Source: Ciona savignyi
Lineage: Eukaryota; Chordata; Ascidiacea; Phlebobranchia; Cionidae
NCBI GenBank assembly: GCA_000149265.1
Contig: CH003204.1
Location: 412,966-476,965 of the forward strand
Direction: 5' to 3'
DNA length: 64,000 nt
Part shown: one piece after another, positions 32,697-46,000 of the stretch
Position numbering within the stretch: position 1 is the stretch's first letter
How the letters are laid out: each line of letters begins with the position of its first letter
Notes under the pieces: generated by a model
What the model saw: the letters and a program-made list of their open reading frames with translations, nothing else
What the model was told of the DNA's origin: nothing
Databases searched by the model: none
Program-made: the position numbers and the translations under genes

Positions 32697-35600
32697 ATGA
32701 AGAGAAAAACAAAGACCGTAATTTACTCTCTACTATCACTTGCGATTGTGGTGGTTACGTACTTGAGTCGCGAGAATTCCGAAATCCAGCCACCGCATGG
32801 TGCAAACGAGAAGCTGGCTAAGTTTTATTTATTTTATTTATTTTTGCCGGACTTAGTCTTTGAACCCATAATAGGTAGGCTTTTTTGCATGTAAGTCGGT
32901 ATATGTATCGGTCGCGTTAACCATTCGGCCACACGACGGTACTGTTTTATTTTTTAAGGATTAAATAGGTAGATCGTGTTACAATTCTTTTAATGTAAAT
33001 AAAAAAAAGTATATTATAATACCCTAAATTGGCCTAAAATTACCTGCCAATCTGACCTATATGGTTGCTTAATAAAATTTTTACGTAGAATCGTAATTGA
33101 GGTAAATCTCGAGCGTTGGCGCGTTGAAACATTTTCAAGACCAAAACCGATTATATCCTGGTAGACCTTTGCGTCGCCTTTCAGTATAATAAAAAAATCG
33201 AAAATGGTCGTTGGCTAGTCGGTTGTCTCCTTAATCACGGCAATTAGTGGACATCATGAACCCGGTGAATTAATGGGTTCTACTGAAACTTGAGTAAAGT
33301 AGCCGGGTGATAACGCTTTCTTACGTAATCTCGAGATAATCTGACGATTGCACGGTTAATAAAGTTTTTCGCATTTCTCATTGACGGGGATAAAATTTGC
33401 ATATCCTGGACTCTTAAGTTAGGCCGGTAAGTTTCTTGGGGTCGCTGCTTCAACCCACTGTTAAACTTAGCCGTGGCTTTATTATATCCTACAACGCGCA
33501 ATAAAATACACAGAAATCTAAAAATGGACGGTTGGTATTAAACTGAATACCCGTGTTACAACGCGCTTTTCGTTTGCTAACCAGTTATATGTGTAACATA
33601 TCCAAAGATTTGCGGGAAATTTTATGGGGCTACGTTGAAATATTTTTAATCTTTTATGTGGTTAATCCTACGTTGAGTATGCTTCGAATATTTTATTATT
33701 ACAAGTTGATATCGTGGAATCGTTTATTTTATTATAACAAGGTATTCATGGTGGTTCTATTTTATAGAACGACCTCCGCCAGATGACCCGAGTTTCGACG
33801 GTAAGCTAAATAAATACAATTTTATGTTAACCTTTTAGGCCTACTTGACATTGTATTTTTTTGCAGAATCGGCCCCTCCAGATAACGGTAAGTTATTTAT
33901 TTTTGGTAGTTTTAATTTTTGATTTTTTTCTTACTTTCAAAACTTTACAGGTGGAACTAATGACGTCGTTCCAAGAGAACCAGGTACTACTCGTTTTATA
34001 TTTTGTCTATTGGCATTTGTCTCTTTAAATATTGGGGAATTCCCTATACAAAAAAACGTAAAAATTGGTTTGTTACGTTTAAGCCGCTTCAAAAAACTAA
34101 TAGAGAAAATGGAAATTAAAGAAAAGGGCTTTCTTTCAATGTTCCAATTTCAATGTATTTGTGGTTTAAGAATTACAACGTATACCAGTTAAACTGAATC
34201 TTTATTTTTACAGAGCTACCTCCTGGGACTGGTAAGCTAGTAAATTTGCTAATTTTGATAATTGCACACTTAATATAGTACTAATATGCAGAATGGCTGA
34301 TTTTAACATTAAAAGGACAAAATAACACACAGTCAACCCAAAACAATTGGCTACGACCTGTAAACCGACATATTGTTTCTTCGAAAGAATAGTTTGACAT
34401 ACTTTCAATACTGATTGTCGACCATTAAATCCTTTAAGATTTACTTAACTTTTACGGTTGCCATGATAAAATATATTAACAAATGTCTTAAATGAAATAG
34501 ATTTAATTTTTTATTATTTTTGCATTAAATTATCACGTTCTCATGCTTTTTGTTTATACTTTTCAGGTGAACTCCAACCTGGTGAGTTGTCATCTTATTA
34601 TTAAATAATTTGTTGGATTGAATGTAATTGTAGCAAACAATTATTATATACCAGTTTTGCTGTAATATCTTGCCACAGTTTTTTTTGTTAATTGTTGGAT
34701 TTTCAGTTAACACCACATTTGTTTTAGTATATATATATATATATATATATTTATAGACATGGTTTGGTNNNNNNNNNNNNNNNNNNNNNNNNNNNNNNNN
34801 NNNNNNNNNNNNNNNNNNNNNNNNNNNNNNNNNNNNNNNNNNNNNNNNNNNNNNNNNNNNNNNNNNNNGCAGAACGCGTTAACGCTCGCCGGCACCAGGC
34901 GCGGCCCACCACGATGACGTGCAACTGGTCAATGCGACCCGAACCGTTCGAACAGCGAGAGAAACAAAAAATAAATTTGAATTGTCCGCCCGGTTGGTCT
35001 AGCGGTTAAGTGCATCGCCTTTCAATCGAAAGGTTGTAGGTGCGAAACTGATCGCTAGCTAGTCGGTTGTGTCCTTGGGCAAGGCACTTTACGGACATTG
35101 CCTGAACCCAGCGGATTAATGGGTTCTACTAAATTGAAGGAACGTGTCTATCATATACACCACACTGCAATAGCTCTGGTAACCCGACGATGGGCGTGAG
35201 GTGATCTGACGATTGCCCGTGTGATAACCCCCTTGGTTTTTCCATTCACGGGGATAAAGATGAATATCCTATCCTCCTATATCCTAATTGAATTGGAAAC
35301 AATCAATATTGTTACATCTTAAAGGGGAGTTGGTGTGTTCCCGGAGACGGCCACGCCAACCACCAGGTGGGGATGGACTTCCAGGCCCAGCAACGTTAAT
35401 AGAGCTTGCAACCCCAGCAGCAACCTCTTTCCCCGGAGAAACTGTTCTACCTGGAACTGAGTTACCTCCCGGGACAATTTTTCCAGAAACTCCAATTCCG
35501 ACCGTAAGGGTACCACCTGTGCCCAGGGTAAGTAGATAATTATCAGTTTTTTTTGTAGCCCAGCATAATAGCTTAGTCGGTGTTGCAATATGGTTTCAAC

Positions 35601-38600
35601 TTACACCTCATCATATGTCCCAGAACAATGCATTAATACCGGTACCTTAACACAGTAATATGTATTAAGTGTAATGTGTAATAATGCTTTTGCCATACAC
35701 AATACAGTGTAACTGCGACCTAAATATCAAAACTTCTTTATGTCATTTAAGTATTTTTTGCCTGTTTAATGCCATTAAGGTTAATTTAGAATCCTACAAA
35801 TTTTGAAATTTAAACTTATATCTTGCTCTAATGCATATATCTGTGTTAAAAGTGTTTTTTCCTTTCACTCAAAGGCAGCACACTAACCCACAGTACACAA
35901 CCCACAAACACTAACCCACAAAAGCAGCACACTAATCCATATTCAGTCAGATTTATTTTGTTAAAAAAATTCTTTAAAACTTCAGCGAGATGAAAACCAC
36001 ACGTTAGTCAATGGATGGAAACAGGAAAAAGTCGGTTGCTGCCCGGCCGGTTCACCGACTGGCTCCATTGTCTACCAGGGTCAGGCCTGTTGTGTCAATG
36101 TCACTTACAACTCCTCTGAAAAGTTTTGCTGTCTGACTAAAAAACTGTAAGCTTTGATTGTACTGGTTTTGGCACATAGGATATTGTTTAAATTTGTTAA
36201 TTTTTTGTATTATTTGCAGTAACCTAATCAATTTATTTTTCATGAAATTTAATTTTAAAAACCTTTTATTGTCATGGTTAACTAATATGGACTCTTTTAA
36301 ACTGATGACAAAGCAGTTTCGAGCAAAAAGTTTGAAAAAACATGTTTTGTTATTAAAAAATGGTATCGGCTAGCTAGGATATTTATGCTTTATCCCTGTG
36401 AACTGTAAATCTCTGTAAAGTTAATACACAGGAATATTTAGAATTACATTCTCTCACGATTGTTCGACTACAACCACCAATTTGAATTGTCTTGTATTAT
36501 TGAGAAGTTTCTTTAGTTTTGTACCATCCATCAATTCACTAAGTTTTGACAATGTCCTTGAAGTACATTACTTAAGAACACAAGTGTCTGTATAGCCAGC
36601 AGCTTGTTACAATCCCACAACCTGCAGGCTTCCGCTCTTACCACATTTTGTTTTTTGCAAAATCCATATATTTTTCCACAGTGTGCTTGATATAAATCCT
36701 GAGAACTCGAGATTCTGCTATCCGGTGAACCAAATCCCATATTGCCGGGTCCAGGATCTCGCTGTAGAGATGTACAGACCACTCGATGTCACCTGCCAAT
36801 TCAACAAAGCAAAAAACCCTCTTAAATGCGACTTTGTGTGTCCAGTTGGCAGCCGAATCCGAGGGGCGAAAAAGACAACGTGTTCCAGCATAGGAACATG
36901 GACAGAGCCTGCAAGTTGCTGTAAGTTATTCATTTTTTAAAAGTTTTATATATACCATATATGTACGATCCTATGCCTGATATAAATATTTATATATATA
37001 TATTCTCAATAATATTTAAAACAAGTAATAAAATATCATAGATATATTAATATTGATCCTAATAAAATGTATAATTTTAATTTTCTTTATTTCTTAATAA
37101 ATATATATATATATAATAGCTGTATAACAAATTATCGTTAAGGTATGTACTGCTATATTTTCAATACTGATTAAATTGATCATATCATGATTCAAACAGA
37201 AAATGAGCTGACTTGGATGTCTTTTTGCATTCTTTCTCTGTGTCTCTTGGTTGTCAAATGTCTCGAAAATTCTTATAATTGTAATTTCACCATGCATTAT
37301 TATAAATAATAAACTGTGTATGACATGTGTTTCATCTTAGACGCTTTAGAATAATACTTCCGAATATTTTTAATGCATTATATTTTTATTCCGTGATATA
37401 AAGGCAACAGAAAATATGTACACTATTTATGTCATATGTTATTGTTTCAGGTCATAAAACTCCTATTTATTGTCATAATCAATCTAGTTTACCCCCAGGT
37501 AGTTTTATAAGTGAATAATACTTATTTTAAACAGTTAGTTATTGGTATGATACTTGAGTTAGATTGGGAGCATAAGCTATTAGCTGATGTGTCAATTTTA
37601 CCATTATACCCTCAAGACAAGTTTGGTCTTAGCGTCATGCAAACTATTGCATTGGATGATTGATTGTTACAGAACTACTTGAGATTATTTACTTAATAAA
37701 TATAAGTATAACAATATACTTGACTTATATACAATAGCCAGGTCAGTCTGCTGGTGTTTAGTTAGGGGCAGAGCAATGCTGAGTGTATATGATCTTGATC
37801 ACTGTGATTCATGCAGACCTAAACAAACCAGTTTTGCTTCTTATTCTTACGTCGATGGCCACGCAGCATTAGCCCTGCAGGCAAGGTTAAAGCCTCTCAG
37901 GTTATTTTTCGGCCGGTTAGAAATCGGCTGATATTACAGCCACATGTGAACATTGCACTGTCAAATTGACATATTTTCTAACGCAATAATCTAACCAGTT
38001 ATTATGTCGATTTCACTGCCAATACTTAGCTTAAACTGCAGATATATTACAAAGCTCAGATTAAATGCTACTTTTACCTCACTTAGCATATATTAAAAAT
38101 GTATACTGTTTTTGCCAGAAGGTAAAAATATGAGAAAGTGTTTACAATAAAAAAAATTAAAATAACTCGCTTTTATGTTTTATTCTATCTTGATAAATAA
38201 TTCATTAATGCACTTGTAAATGACGTGTAGGTAATATAGCCTCAAGCTATGTCTGCATATAATATGCATTCATGATACATGTCTTAATCTCTAATTTTGA
38301 TGATTTCTCAACGCTTCCAATTAATTATTATTTTCACATTCATATACAGGCGCTAAAATCTTATTGTGCACTTCGTAAATACAACTCTGTCAAACTACAT
38401 TTTAGGTGAAGGCTGTCCAGCTACATTCACGCAAGACATCTGGATAATATTGGACATCGATTCGGGGATTGGTGTTGGCGCGATGAGTGATGTGAGAAAG
38501 TTCATAAGCGGACTTACATCATATCTTCCTATTGGACAGGTTTGATTTTTATAATTCCCTTGTATGTAAATGTACTTTATTTGAATCTGTTTAGATTCTC

Positions 38601-40946
38601 AAGTTATCCTAGAAATAATAATTTTGGATCTAGAATTTTAAACCAACCAACCAGACCAAATAAAAAAACATTTTCATGAATTATGATTTAAAAAATATAG
38701 TTTTGACTATGTATAATTGTGATCTCATTATGCCCTCAGTTACTAAAGTCATTACAGTGTATTGGGTACATTAAAGACATTGCTATATTTTTGTAACCAA
38801 TTATCTATTGGTTTCAAACAGTGTATTTTAAGTGACTAACACTTAGACACCATTAAATAGGTAGCGAATGGTTTGTATCCAATAAAAAGTGTTTAAACTA
38901 CAGTATGAGTCGGTATACAGCTTGCATTATATCACTTTGCGATTATGCAGCTTGCTAAGATCAATGTTGTAGTAAGGCAGATTAGTATGGTGGTTAAGTG
39001 CGTCACCTTTCTGCCATAGGGTTGCAGGTATGAACCTGGTAGCTAGCTAGTCAGTTGTGTCCTTGGGCAAGACACTTAATAGACATTGCCTGAACCTAGC
39101 TGAATATTGGATTCTGCAAAATTGAAGGAAAGTGTAAATCATACATAAAACACTACAATAGCTCCGATAACCCGATTATGGGCGCGAGGTGATCTGACGA
39201 TTGCCTGTGTGTTAACACCCTTGGTTTTTCTATTTACAAGGATAAATGTATATCCTATCCTACCCTAGTTCGTAGTAACTGTTAAATGAAACGTTCAGCA
39301 CAATTGTTGTGTATTTTAGCTATAACCACTGTGTCTACTATAAGTTTATGATAAATATACGTACCATATATTGAAGAACAAAAGATTGTGCGATTTTGAG
39401 AAATAACCACAAAAAATACAATTATTACTGTTTTTATAAAATTAGACTAAAGTCCAAATTGCTGAAGATCTGCCACATTTTTTCTCTTTTTTCTTCGTAT
39501 AATAAAAGGTGATGCAGACCAATTAAAAGAGTCTGGTTATATATAGAAAAAATGTTTATGTGCACACCAGCCCACATATTTATTATTTTGATTTCAGGGT
39601 TAAGTTGATATTTGTTACTAACATTTTCCTAATTTGTCTGAAATCTGCATTAATTTTTTATTTGTTCTTTTATTTACGTAAAACGATTTTTTACTTAATT
39701 TTTTAGAACAAAGTGCGAGTGGCAATCACTGCGTACAATCGAATTGTATTCACTGACCAGCAGACGTGGTTTCTGGATGCTCACAATAGTTTCTCGTCGT
39801 TGGATTTCGCAATTTCCCGACTACCCAGTGAAGGTTTGTGTTTGACTAAAACATGCTGACACAGCATTTTTTGTTTTATTGCCTTTTCCTGAACCAAGTG
39901 GCTGATTATTTTTAATTACTATTGTGATGCATGTACGCACCTATCAGAATAAATGACTATTTTAAAAAGAAAATACATCACAAACACTTTTTAATAGCTC
40001 TGGTAACCTGACTTCAAGGTAATCTGATCTTGACTAGTTTGAAAAAGCTACTTTAAGTATTTGTGAGTTAATCTGATGTTTCTGTATTCTTATGTTTTGT
40101 TGTTTTGTTAATAGACAACAGAACAACAATGTATTGTATAACAAGCCTTAGCTTTTAGCATTGTATTTAACACAACCTCGCAATTAATTTTAAAACAGAT
40201 TATGCGCTGCATGTTAAAACCATGACCCTTATCTTTGTCATTCATGCTTTCACTTTGCAATTCCAGGCTTGGGTAGAAATGCAGGTGCAGCTATGGCCTG
40301 GGTTGGAGATAATGCATTTAAAGGTCGACTTGGAGACAGGCCTTCTGTAAAAAACCTCATTGTGCTCATTGCAACAGGTATATTATAAGCAGGTTTCTTG
40401 TTTTATAGGTGGGATATAATTAGAGTGAAAATTAGACAGATTGAGATTAAACTAAAACAAAATGTATGTGAATTTAATGTTACATCTTTACAACATACAT
40501 ATTGCTATCTGACTGCCGTGTCTGCTATATATTAAATTATATCCCTTTTTTACTGACATGTTTTAACGACTGCTTGTTCTTCTGTCTTTTCCTGTTCCTG
40601 TGCCGTGATTTTATTCGTTTGCCGCTTTTAAATACTGGGGCAAAAAATAAATAAACTAAACTAAACTTATCATTGATAAAATTCTTTTTGTACAGATTTT
40701 TTGTAAACTTTTTACATGACAGGAAATCCTGATGATTTTATTACAACTTCTGCTGCTGCATTACGCAACATTGGTAAGTTGGCCGTGGTCGCAGTGGGTC
40801 CAGACGCCACAGCACCAGAGTTACAAGCCGCAGCTACAGCACCAAGTTCCGACAACTTTCTACGAGTGCCTGACTTCCTAGATCTTGATAACAACATCAA
40901 ATTCATCTACAACTTATTGTGTGGCGTCAACTGTATTACAGAGTAG
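32697..40946 (+). CDS. Multidomain CCP/sushi and vWA protein with micro-exon linker
   Basis: Probably an extracellular or membrane-tethered adhesion-type protein. Exons that join in phase: 32697-32799, 33768-33800, 33867-33887, 33951-33983, 34214-34231, 34567-34581, [gap], 35367(or 35385)-35527, 35986-36146, 36682-36920, 37451-37498, 38406-38539, 39707-39833, 40267-40377, 40723-40946. Exon 1 encodes a basic start and a hydrophobic helix (TVIYSLLSLAIVVVTYL): a signal peptide or type II anchor. A Pro-rich linker of tiny phase-1 exons follows, then a Cys-rich module (GCCPAGSPTG..QACCVN..FCC), a CCP/sushi module (ending GTWTEPASC), a short Cys linker exon, and a vWA domain from DIWIILDIDSGIG to the C-terminus. 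AATAAA at 41311-41316. The N gap may hide exons, so the order there is incomplete. Confidence 0.82.
32889..32940 (-). repeat. tRNA-Ser/Leu-like repeat, head fragment
   Basis: Reverse complement of 'cgtgtggccgaatggttaac' and 'gcgaccgatacatata', in intron 1 of the vWA gene. Confidence 0.7.
33206..33412 (+). repeat. tRNA-derived SINE, decayed, vWA gene intron 1
   Basis: 'ttggctagtcggttgtctcc', 'gaattaatgggttctact' and 'gataatctgacgattgcac' are still readable; the rest is degraded. Confidence 0.75.
34729..34868. other. TA dinucleotide run followed by a 100-base assembly gap
   Basis: A (ta)n run ends at about 34751; after 'ttatagacatggtttggt' there are exactly 100 N (34769-34868), a conventional size for a gap of unknown length. 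It falls in the linker region of the vWA gene, so exons may be missing. Confidence 0.95.
34983..35285 (+). repeat. tRNA-derived SINE, full length (best reference copy)
   Basis: Head 'tgtccgcccggttggtctag', A-box-like 'cggttaagtgcatcgcc', B-box-like 'ggttgtaggtgcgaaactg', core 'gtccttgggcaaggcacttt', then 'cccagcggattaatgggttc', 'gaaggaacgtgtctatcata', 'ggtgatctgacgattgcccg' and a tail of tatcctatcc-type pentamers. It is in an intron of the vWA gene, same strand. Confidence 0.95.
36374..36640 (-). repeat. tRNA-derived SINE, strongly decayed, vWA gene intron
   Basis: 'aggatatttatgctttatcc' and 'gacaatgtccttgaagtaca' can be read; the middle is unrecognisable. Confidence 0.55.
38977..39264 (+). 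repeat. tRNA-derived SINE, full length, vWA gene intron
   Basis: The head ('tggtggttaagtgcgtcacc', 'gggttgcaggtatgaacctg'), core ('gtccttgggcaagacactta') and tail (tatcctatcctacc) are all present. Confidence 0.9.
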
Positions 40947-42161
40947 CAATTTTGTGTGTCATGCCAGTTATGAGATTATCTTACAGTGTACAGTGGTATC
41001 GAATTCAATCCTAGTCAAATCTTAACAACAGCCAGTAGATATACTGGATTCTTATAATTGGGCATTTTGTGTTTTAATCATTTTTAACGAAAAACAATAT
41101 TGTGATATTTTATTTGTTTACAGAATGAATGTAATAGTGTTTTCTGTTGCCAAATATTATTACCTAAAAGGTGCATTATTCTGTTCCGTCTTGTGTATTA
41201 TTCTGGTCTGCTATGCTTCGCTATCATTTACCCTGCTTCGCTATCAGTCTCGAGTTCATTCAAATATGACGGACATTTATCGGTGGTAACCGTGTTCAAT
41301 CAAACGTTTGAATAAAGATCGTAGGTGCATTCTAAATTTGTTCTTACAGGACTATATCCATTTCATAGAAATTAGTATTAAGATCTCTGTAATAATATTA
41401 ACACAGTCTGGGTTGTTGTGTCAGCGGTGACGCTTCAGCGCCGGTCAGACGGTTACGGATTGGAAATCAGCCCTCAATGGATCGTCCAAAATATAACACA
41501 TTATTTTGTCCAAACACTGGTTAACCCGACGGTGGGCGTAAAATAACCTGACGTTTTTAAGGCCTATGGTATTTTCCATTCATTAGGGTAGGGACTATTC
41601 TTTCTTTAAGGCTCGTTGCGTTTTCACATTCACTGGGATCAGGCCTATTGTCTTTTCCCATTAACGTGGATATTTCGTATATATATCCTTACAGCTCTTT
41701 TGTGTCAGATACGAAATCGACTAAGGTGGTATAAATTTATTTTTCGCTTTCAAGTTGCGATACAAGGTCTATGTCGTTGTTTTTCACCGTAGTAACTTTC
41801 GACGTGTAGTTGTTTTGGCAGATCCAACCAATAGACGTCTCCAATACGAGACATTCTTCTTGAGGCAAGCAAGGTTCCATGTCACACCATAGTCCAGTTT
41901 TGAAGACGTATTCTGTAAAAAAGTGACGAATTGCACAATAGTTTTTTTCGGGCTAAGTTTAAACTGTGGATATGATAAGTTCATATTATCACAGAAAATA
42001 GAGTAGTGAGACTTTAACTTAACGATTTTTTTCCGAATTTTATTTCAAACGTATAAAAGAATCGGGTATAGTCTAGGTATAGGATATTTATTTTGTAGAA
42101 ATTGTTGGTACTCTATTTTTAGAAACTCCTCTATTTTTACAAGAACGGAATTCCAATATTC
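40947..42161. other. Downstream region of the vWA gene
   Basis: Holds the 3' UTR (AATAAA at 41311-41316) and a short SINE 3' fragment at about 41512-41600 ('aacccgacggtgggcgtaaa'). No other exon recognised. Confidence 0.45.
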
Positions 42162-42169
42162 AGCTAAAA

Positions 42170-43003
42170 CAGGGGTTCTTAAACTAGGGGGCGCGCCCCA
42201 CTTGGGGGCGTGGAAGCTTCTCAAGGGGGGCGCGAGCATGGCAGTGACATATTGCAGGGTTCGAATTAACGATTTTGAAATAATTCGCGAAATGCGTGGG
42301 ATACGAGAAAATCGTTTTCGCGCTTTAGCTATGTTAAATTGCCTTAGAATGCGGTTTCAGAACCTCTCAAACTAATCTTTAAAGCCAGAAAGATAATTCA
42401 TTAAGCAAACAGTACCGTTATTAAGTAGTAACGATAAACTACAATAAATAGTGTCATAGTGTCGTGAGTTAATGCGTGTAGGATAGGACGAATATCGACG
42501 AAACGAAGCCTTCGAAACGAGTAATCTTACTTGTTAAAACATCATATAACCTTATAATAAAGAGGTGTGTCGCATCTCCGCCAATCATAAATAAAGGAAT
42601 CGTGGTATATTAACGCATAATGGCTATTGTTGCGCTGTGATAGAAATGCTTATTATGTGTCAATAATGCAAAGCAAAAGCAAGGTAAATAAATGTAATAG
42701 TAATTCCATTGTTAAATGTTATGTTGAAGGCAAAATATGTTATATTATATTGTGTTGATGATTTATTTTTAAAAGTGCGCGAAATCAGTAACGGTAATTT
42801 ATATTTTCGCGATTTTGTTAAATTTTGTAATTCGCGAACTTTAAAAAACGGTTCGCGAAACCTTGCATCCTTTACACTAAGCAGGGTAATGGCAAATAAA
42901 TTATTGCTCTATTTTTCGTAAATTTGATTTTTGAGTAGGTGAGGCGTGAGCATGAACCACAAATCTCAAGAGGGGCGCGACTGAAAAAGATTAAGAACCA
43001 CTG
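42170..43003. mobile_element. hAT-type element, 834 bp, 8-bp target duplication
   Basis: The ends are CAGGGGTTCTTAAACT and the inverted CAGTGGTTCTTAATCT, followed by GC-rich sub-terminal sequence (gggggcgcgcccc / gaggggcgcgac). The 8-bp direct repeat agctaaaa flanks it (42162-42169, 43004-43011). No transposase is visible. An inner pair of imperfect inverted ends (about 42252-42290 and 42825-42872, 'ttcgcgaa'-rich) hints at a second element nested inside. Confidence 0.88.
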
Positions 43004-43019
43004 AGCTAAAAGCAAAAGG

Positions 43020-43092
43020 TGCCCCGAGTGAGGATCGAACTCACGACCTTGAGATTATGAGACTCACGCGCTGCCAACTGCGCCATCGAGGC
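43020..43092 (-). tRNA. tRNA-Met: tRNA-Met (CAT), elongator
   Basis: 73 nt on the minus strand, GCCTCGATGGCGCAGTTGGC onwards, with the anticodon loop CTCATAA, T arm GGTCGTGAGTTCGATCC and discriminator A. The acceptor stem (GCCTCGA/TCGGGGC) pairs, with G-U pairing. The sequence matches animal elongator tRNA-Met closely. A TTTT terminator lies on the minus strand at 43017-43014, between the gene and the hAT element. Confidence 0.97.
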
Positions 43093-46000
43093 GGGCGAAA
43101 AGTTTAGTCGAATAAAGCTATTTATTCCCCGCGTGTGTAATACATTATTCATTATTTGGCGATACAGTTAGAATATTGTTATTATACAGGCCTAAGTTTA
43201 CCTTTGAATAAAAGTTTCCATAACTAAAGTTTAATGCAATTATTTAAAATTTAAAGAACATATGTATCCATACCATGCATTGATAGTTACTGATATTACG
43301 TACCTGGTACACATGCAGGTTTTTCTTGATTGGTACCCGCTACTTTGCCGACTTTACATGAACATTTCACCGTTGTCTCGACATTTACATCACTATCTTC
43401 ATTTCGTACAACTCGTTTTAAAGTTTCACAGTTCTCTATCGGTGTAGAAATTTCTACGAACAAGTAGGCTACATGTCGGTATTTAATCCTTGCGTATTAT
43501 TATTCTGTTCCAAAAAAGTCGCTAATTATAGTTGGATGTTTCCTTGGGCAGGCACTTAGCAGACGTCGTTTGAAACCAGTGCATTAATTGGTAAACTAAA
43601 AACAGTTGCTAATCCCAACAGAGGCAAAAGTAATCCGGCGATAACCTTGTAGATTTTTTTCATGTGATTTCATCATAAAACAGGAATTATACAACTATCC
43701 ATGTCCTTCTTTTAAAAACTGTAATATTACATCATAATGCTACAATTGTTACACAAAGTGCGCCATTTCTGCCTCATGATGGAAGTCAAATGTGAAAATA
43801 ATTCATACAGCATGTTTATCAGTTTAATTTGGCTTTATGTAATATGTGTATTTCAAAAAAAAGTATTTGTAATCATAAATGAGTTTAGTCAAGGGTAAAC
43901 ATCAGTTAGATAGTTATAATATTGCAAATTTCACGTAACGGCAAAGTAAAGATGTTAAGGTAAGCTGTTCAATTTTTTAAAAATAACCTAATTTTGTACT
44001 GGTCAGTATTTAATTGTGTAGAAATGTATGGCAACTGAGCCACAGTCGAATTGCAAAATCGTGCTTTTTCTTTTGACCATGGCTTCAACATGCAAGTTCA
44101 ATTATTTAATCCACTAGGCTTAAGCAATTATGCGTTGTTTTTAACTATGCTATTTAAAGAAACATACAAAAACAGTGGGCTGTCCGTAACCGCAGTCCTG
44201 TCAACCGATTCGTTCTATAGTTTTTGCGGTCGTCTTATTTTTATCTGCGTCTGCTCGAATCCAGCGGTTAAAGTGTCTTTGTCAATAAAGCGCCTTGTTG
44301 GTTTAGGATTAAATACAAAAGTGAACTATTACCCGTCAAATTGAGTTTAGTTGGGTTTTTCGTTAAAGTAAAGAATACTAGCAGGGATATGTAATTAAAA
44401 AAGACTCAGCACATAAGGAAAAAACTACAATAGTTCAAACACGCCAACACACACTGACTCACAAAAAAAGGAACCTAAACCTTATATATTAAAACGTGAT
44501 TTACATCTCAAAAATATTGCGTTTTCAGCTGTAACCTGAAAGTTTAATCAACCTTTAAAGTCTATTTTTTGAAACCAATGCAGTCAGTACAGGGCAAAAA
44601 AACGGATAGCCATCAAACTTATGAACGTCACTAACTACTCCAACCACAAGCAATCAATTCATAAATACTAAATTAAAATATCGTTTGCCCCGATTTCCTA
44701 AGATTAGAATATAGAATTAGAATATAACAACTTTCCTTACCTAATAAACGAGAAAATGCACTTTTGCACAGTTAGACATGTACAGTTATAATTTGCAAAC
44801 ACAGACAAAAGATTTAAATAACACTCACTTACCATTGTCGAGGCAATAAAAATCCCTAAAATCAATTTGTAAATCCTTTATTCCCTTTGAATTATATTAC
44901 TGTACGATATCTTTCGCTTGTCGTTGGGTATTAAAAAATAAAAGAATGTATACTGAAATTTGCCCACATCATAGGGAAAACACTACCCATTTATTAACAA
45001 ATGAACAATCAACATTGCCCCTTTTTTTGTTTTAGTAAACGGTTACTTTCTAATAGCAGATATATGTGAAAAATATCCTATATAATCTTTCCATAAATGT
45101 AAAAGGGTTTAGTTTGTTAACCTGAGGACGTGTTAATTTCCACTTGCGGAAACGCAGTCCAGTGTTAAACAAACGTATTAAAATTGGTCGTGATCAACAC
45201 TTTTAAAAATCTTTCCCATACTTCTTTTTAGGTTTTCTTCTTGGAGATCAAACCATTATTCTTAAACATGCATTGATCAACTTTGGTTAAAACTAAATCC
45301 TTTAGTCGCTTTCCGTTTTACGTCCGTTTTTTTATGAGCTCTATATGAGTGGTGTACAGGCCGTTCCGTCACATATTATACACAAAGTTTGAAATGAGCA
45401 TACGTTACCTCCTCCTGCCTATACACTTAGATAATTTCTTTATAAAGATATATAATATACGCCAAAAACGCAAAGTTCTTACCTATATTTTCGGTTGTTT
45501 GGATGCTTTTCGTATTTACGATACCGACGAAGAGAAGAATAATAAAACATGCGTTCATACTTAAAGTTAGTTAACACACTCTTTTGAATTACACGTTCTA
45601 GGGGTTTTAAAAAATAAAATAAAGTCCGATAAATCGCCCAAATTTAATTTTAAATATATTTTTATTTTTATACAGTTTAGGATTGTTTTGCATTTCTAAA
45701 CAGTACAGAGAACATGTAAATAAACTCAATAATTCATTGCTGCAAAAGACAACTCAAATTTAAAATTTCCATTGCACCTTAACCTCAGCGCGTACCTTGA
45801 TCTACATACTAAGAAAACCTGAAAAGACTGCGAGCAGCTGAGTTCGACTTTCTAGACTGGTTATTTCTTCTTTTAGCTATATTAAACATTACGACAGCAC
45901 CTGGTCGATTAATCTCACATTACACGCTGCGGACTCCTGGGACCTAACCAACACAGATTTATTCCAATAGCCATGTAGTATCGGACTGATTGTTATGGAT

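Noticed and set aside
35319-35588. 89-codon minus-strand open frame
   Set aside because: Antisense shadow of the proline-rich exon of the vWA gene.
44051-44344. 97-codon plus-strand open frame as a gene
   Set aside because: No domain, splice context or conserved motif; the length is unremarkable for this amount of sequence.
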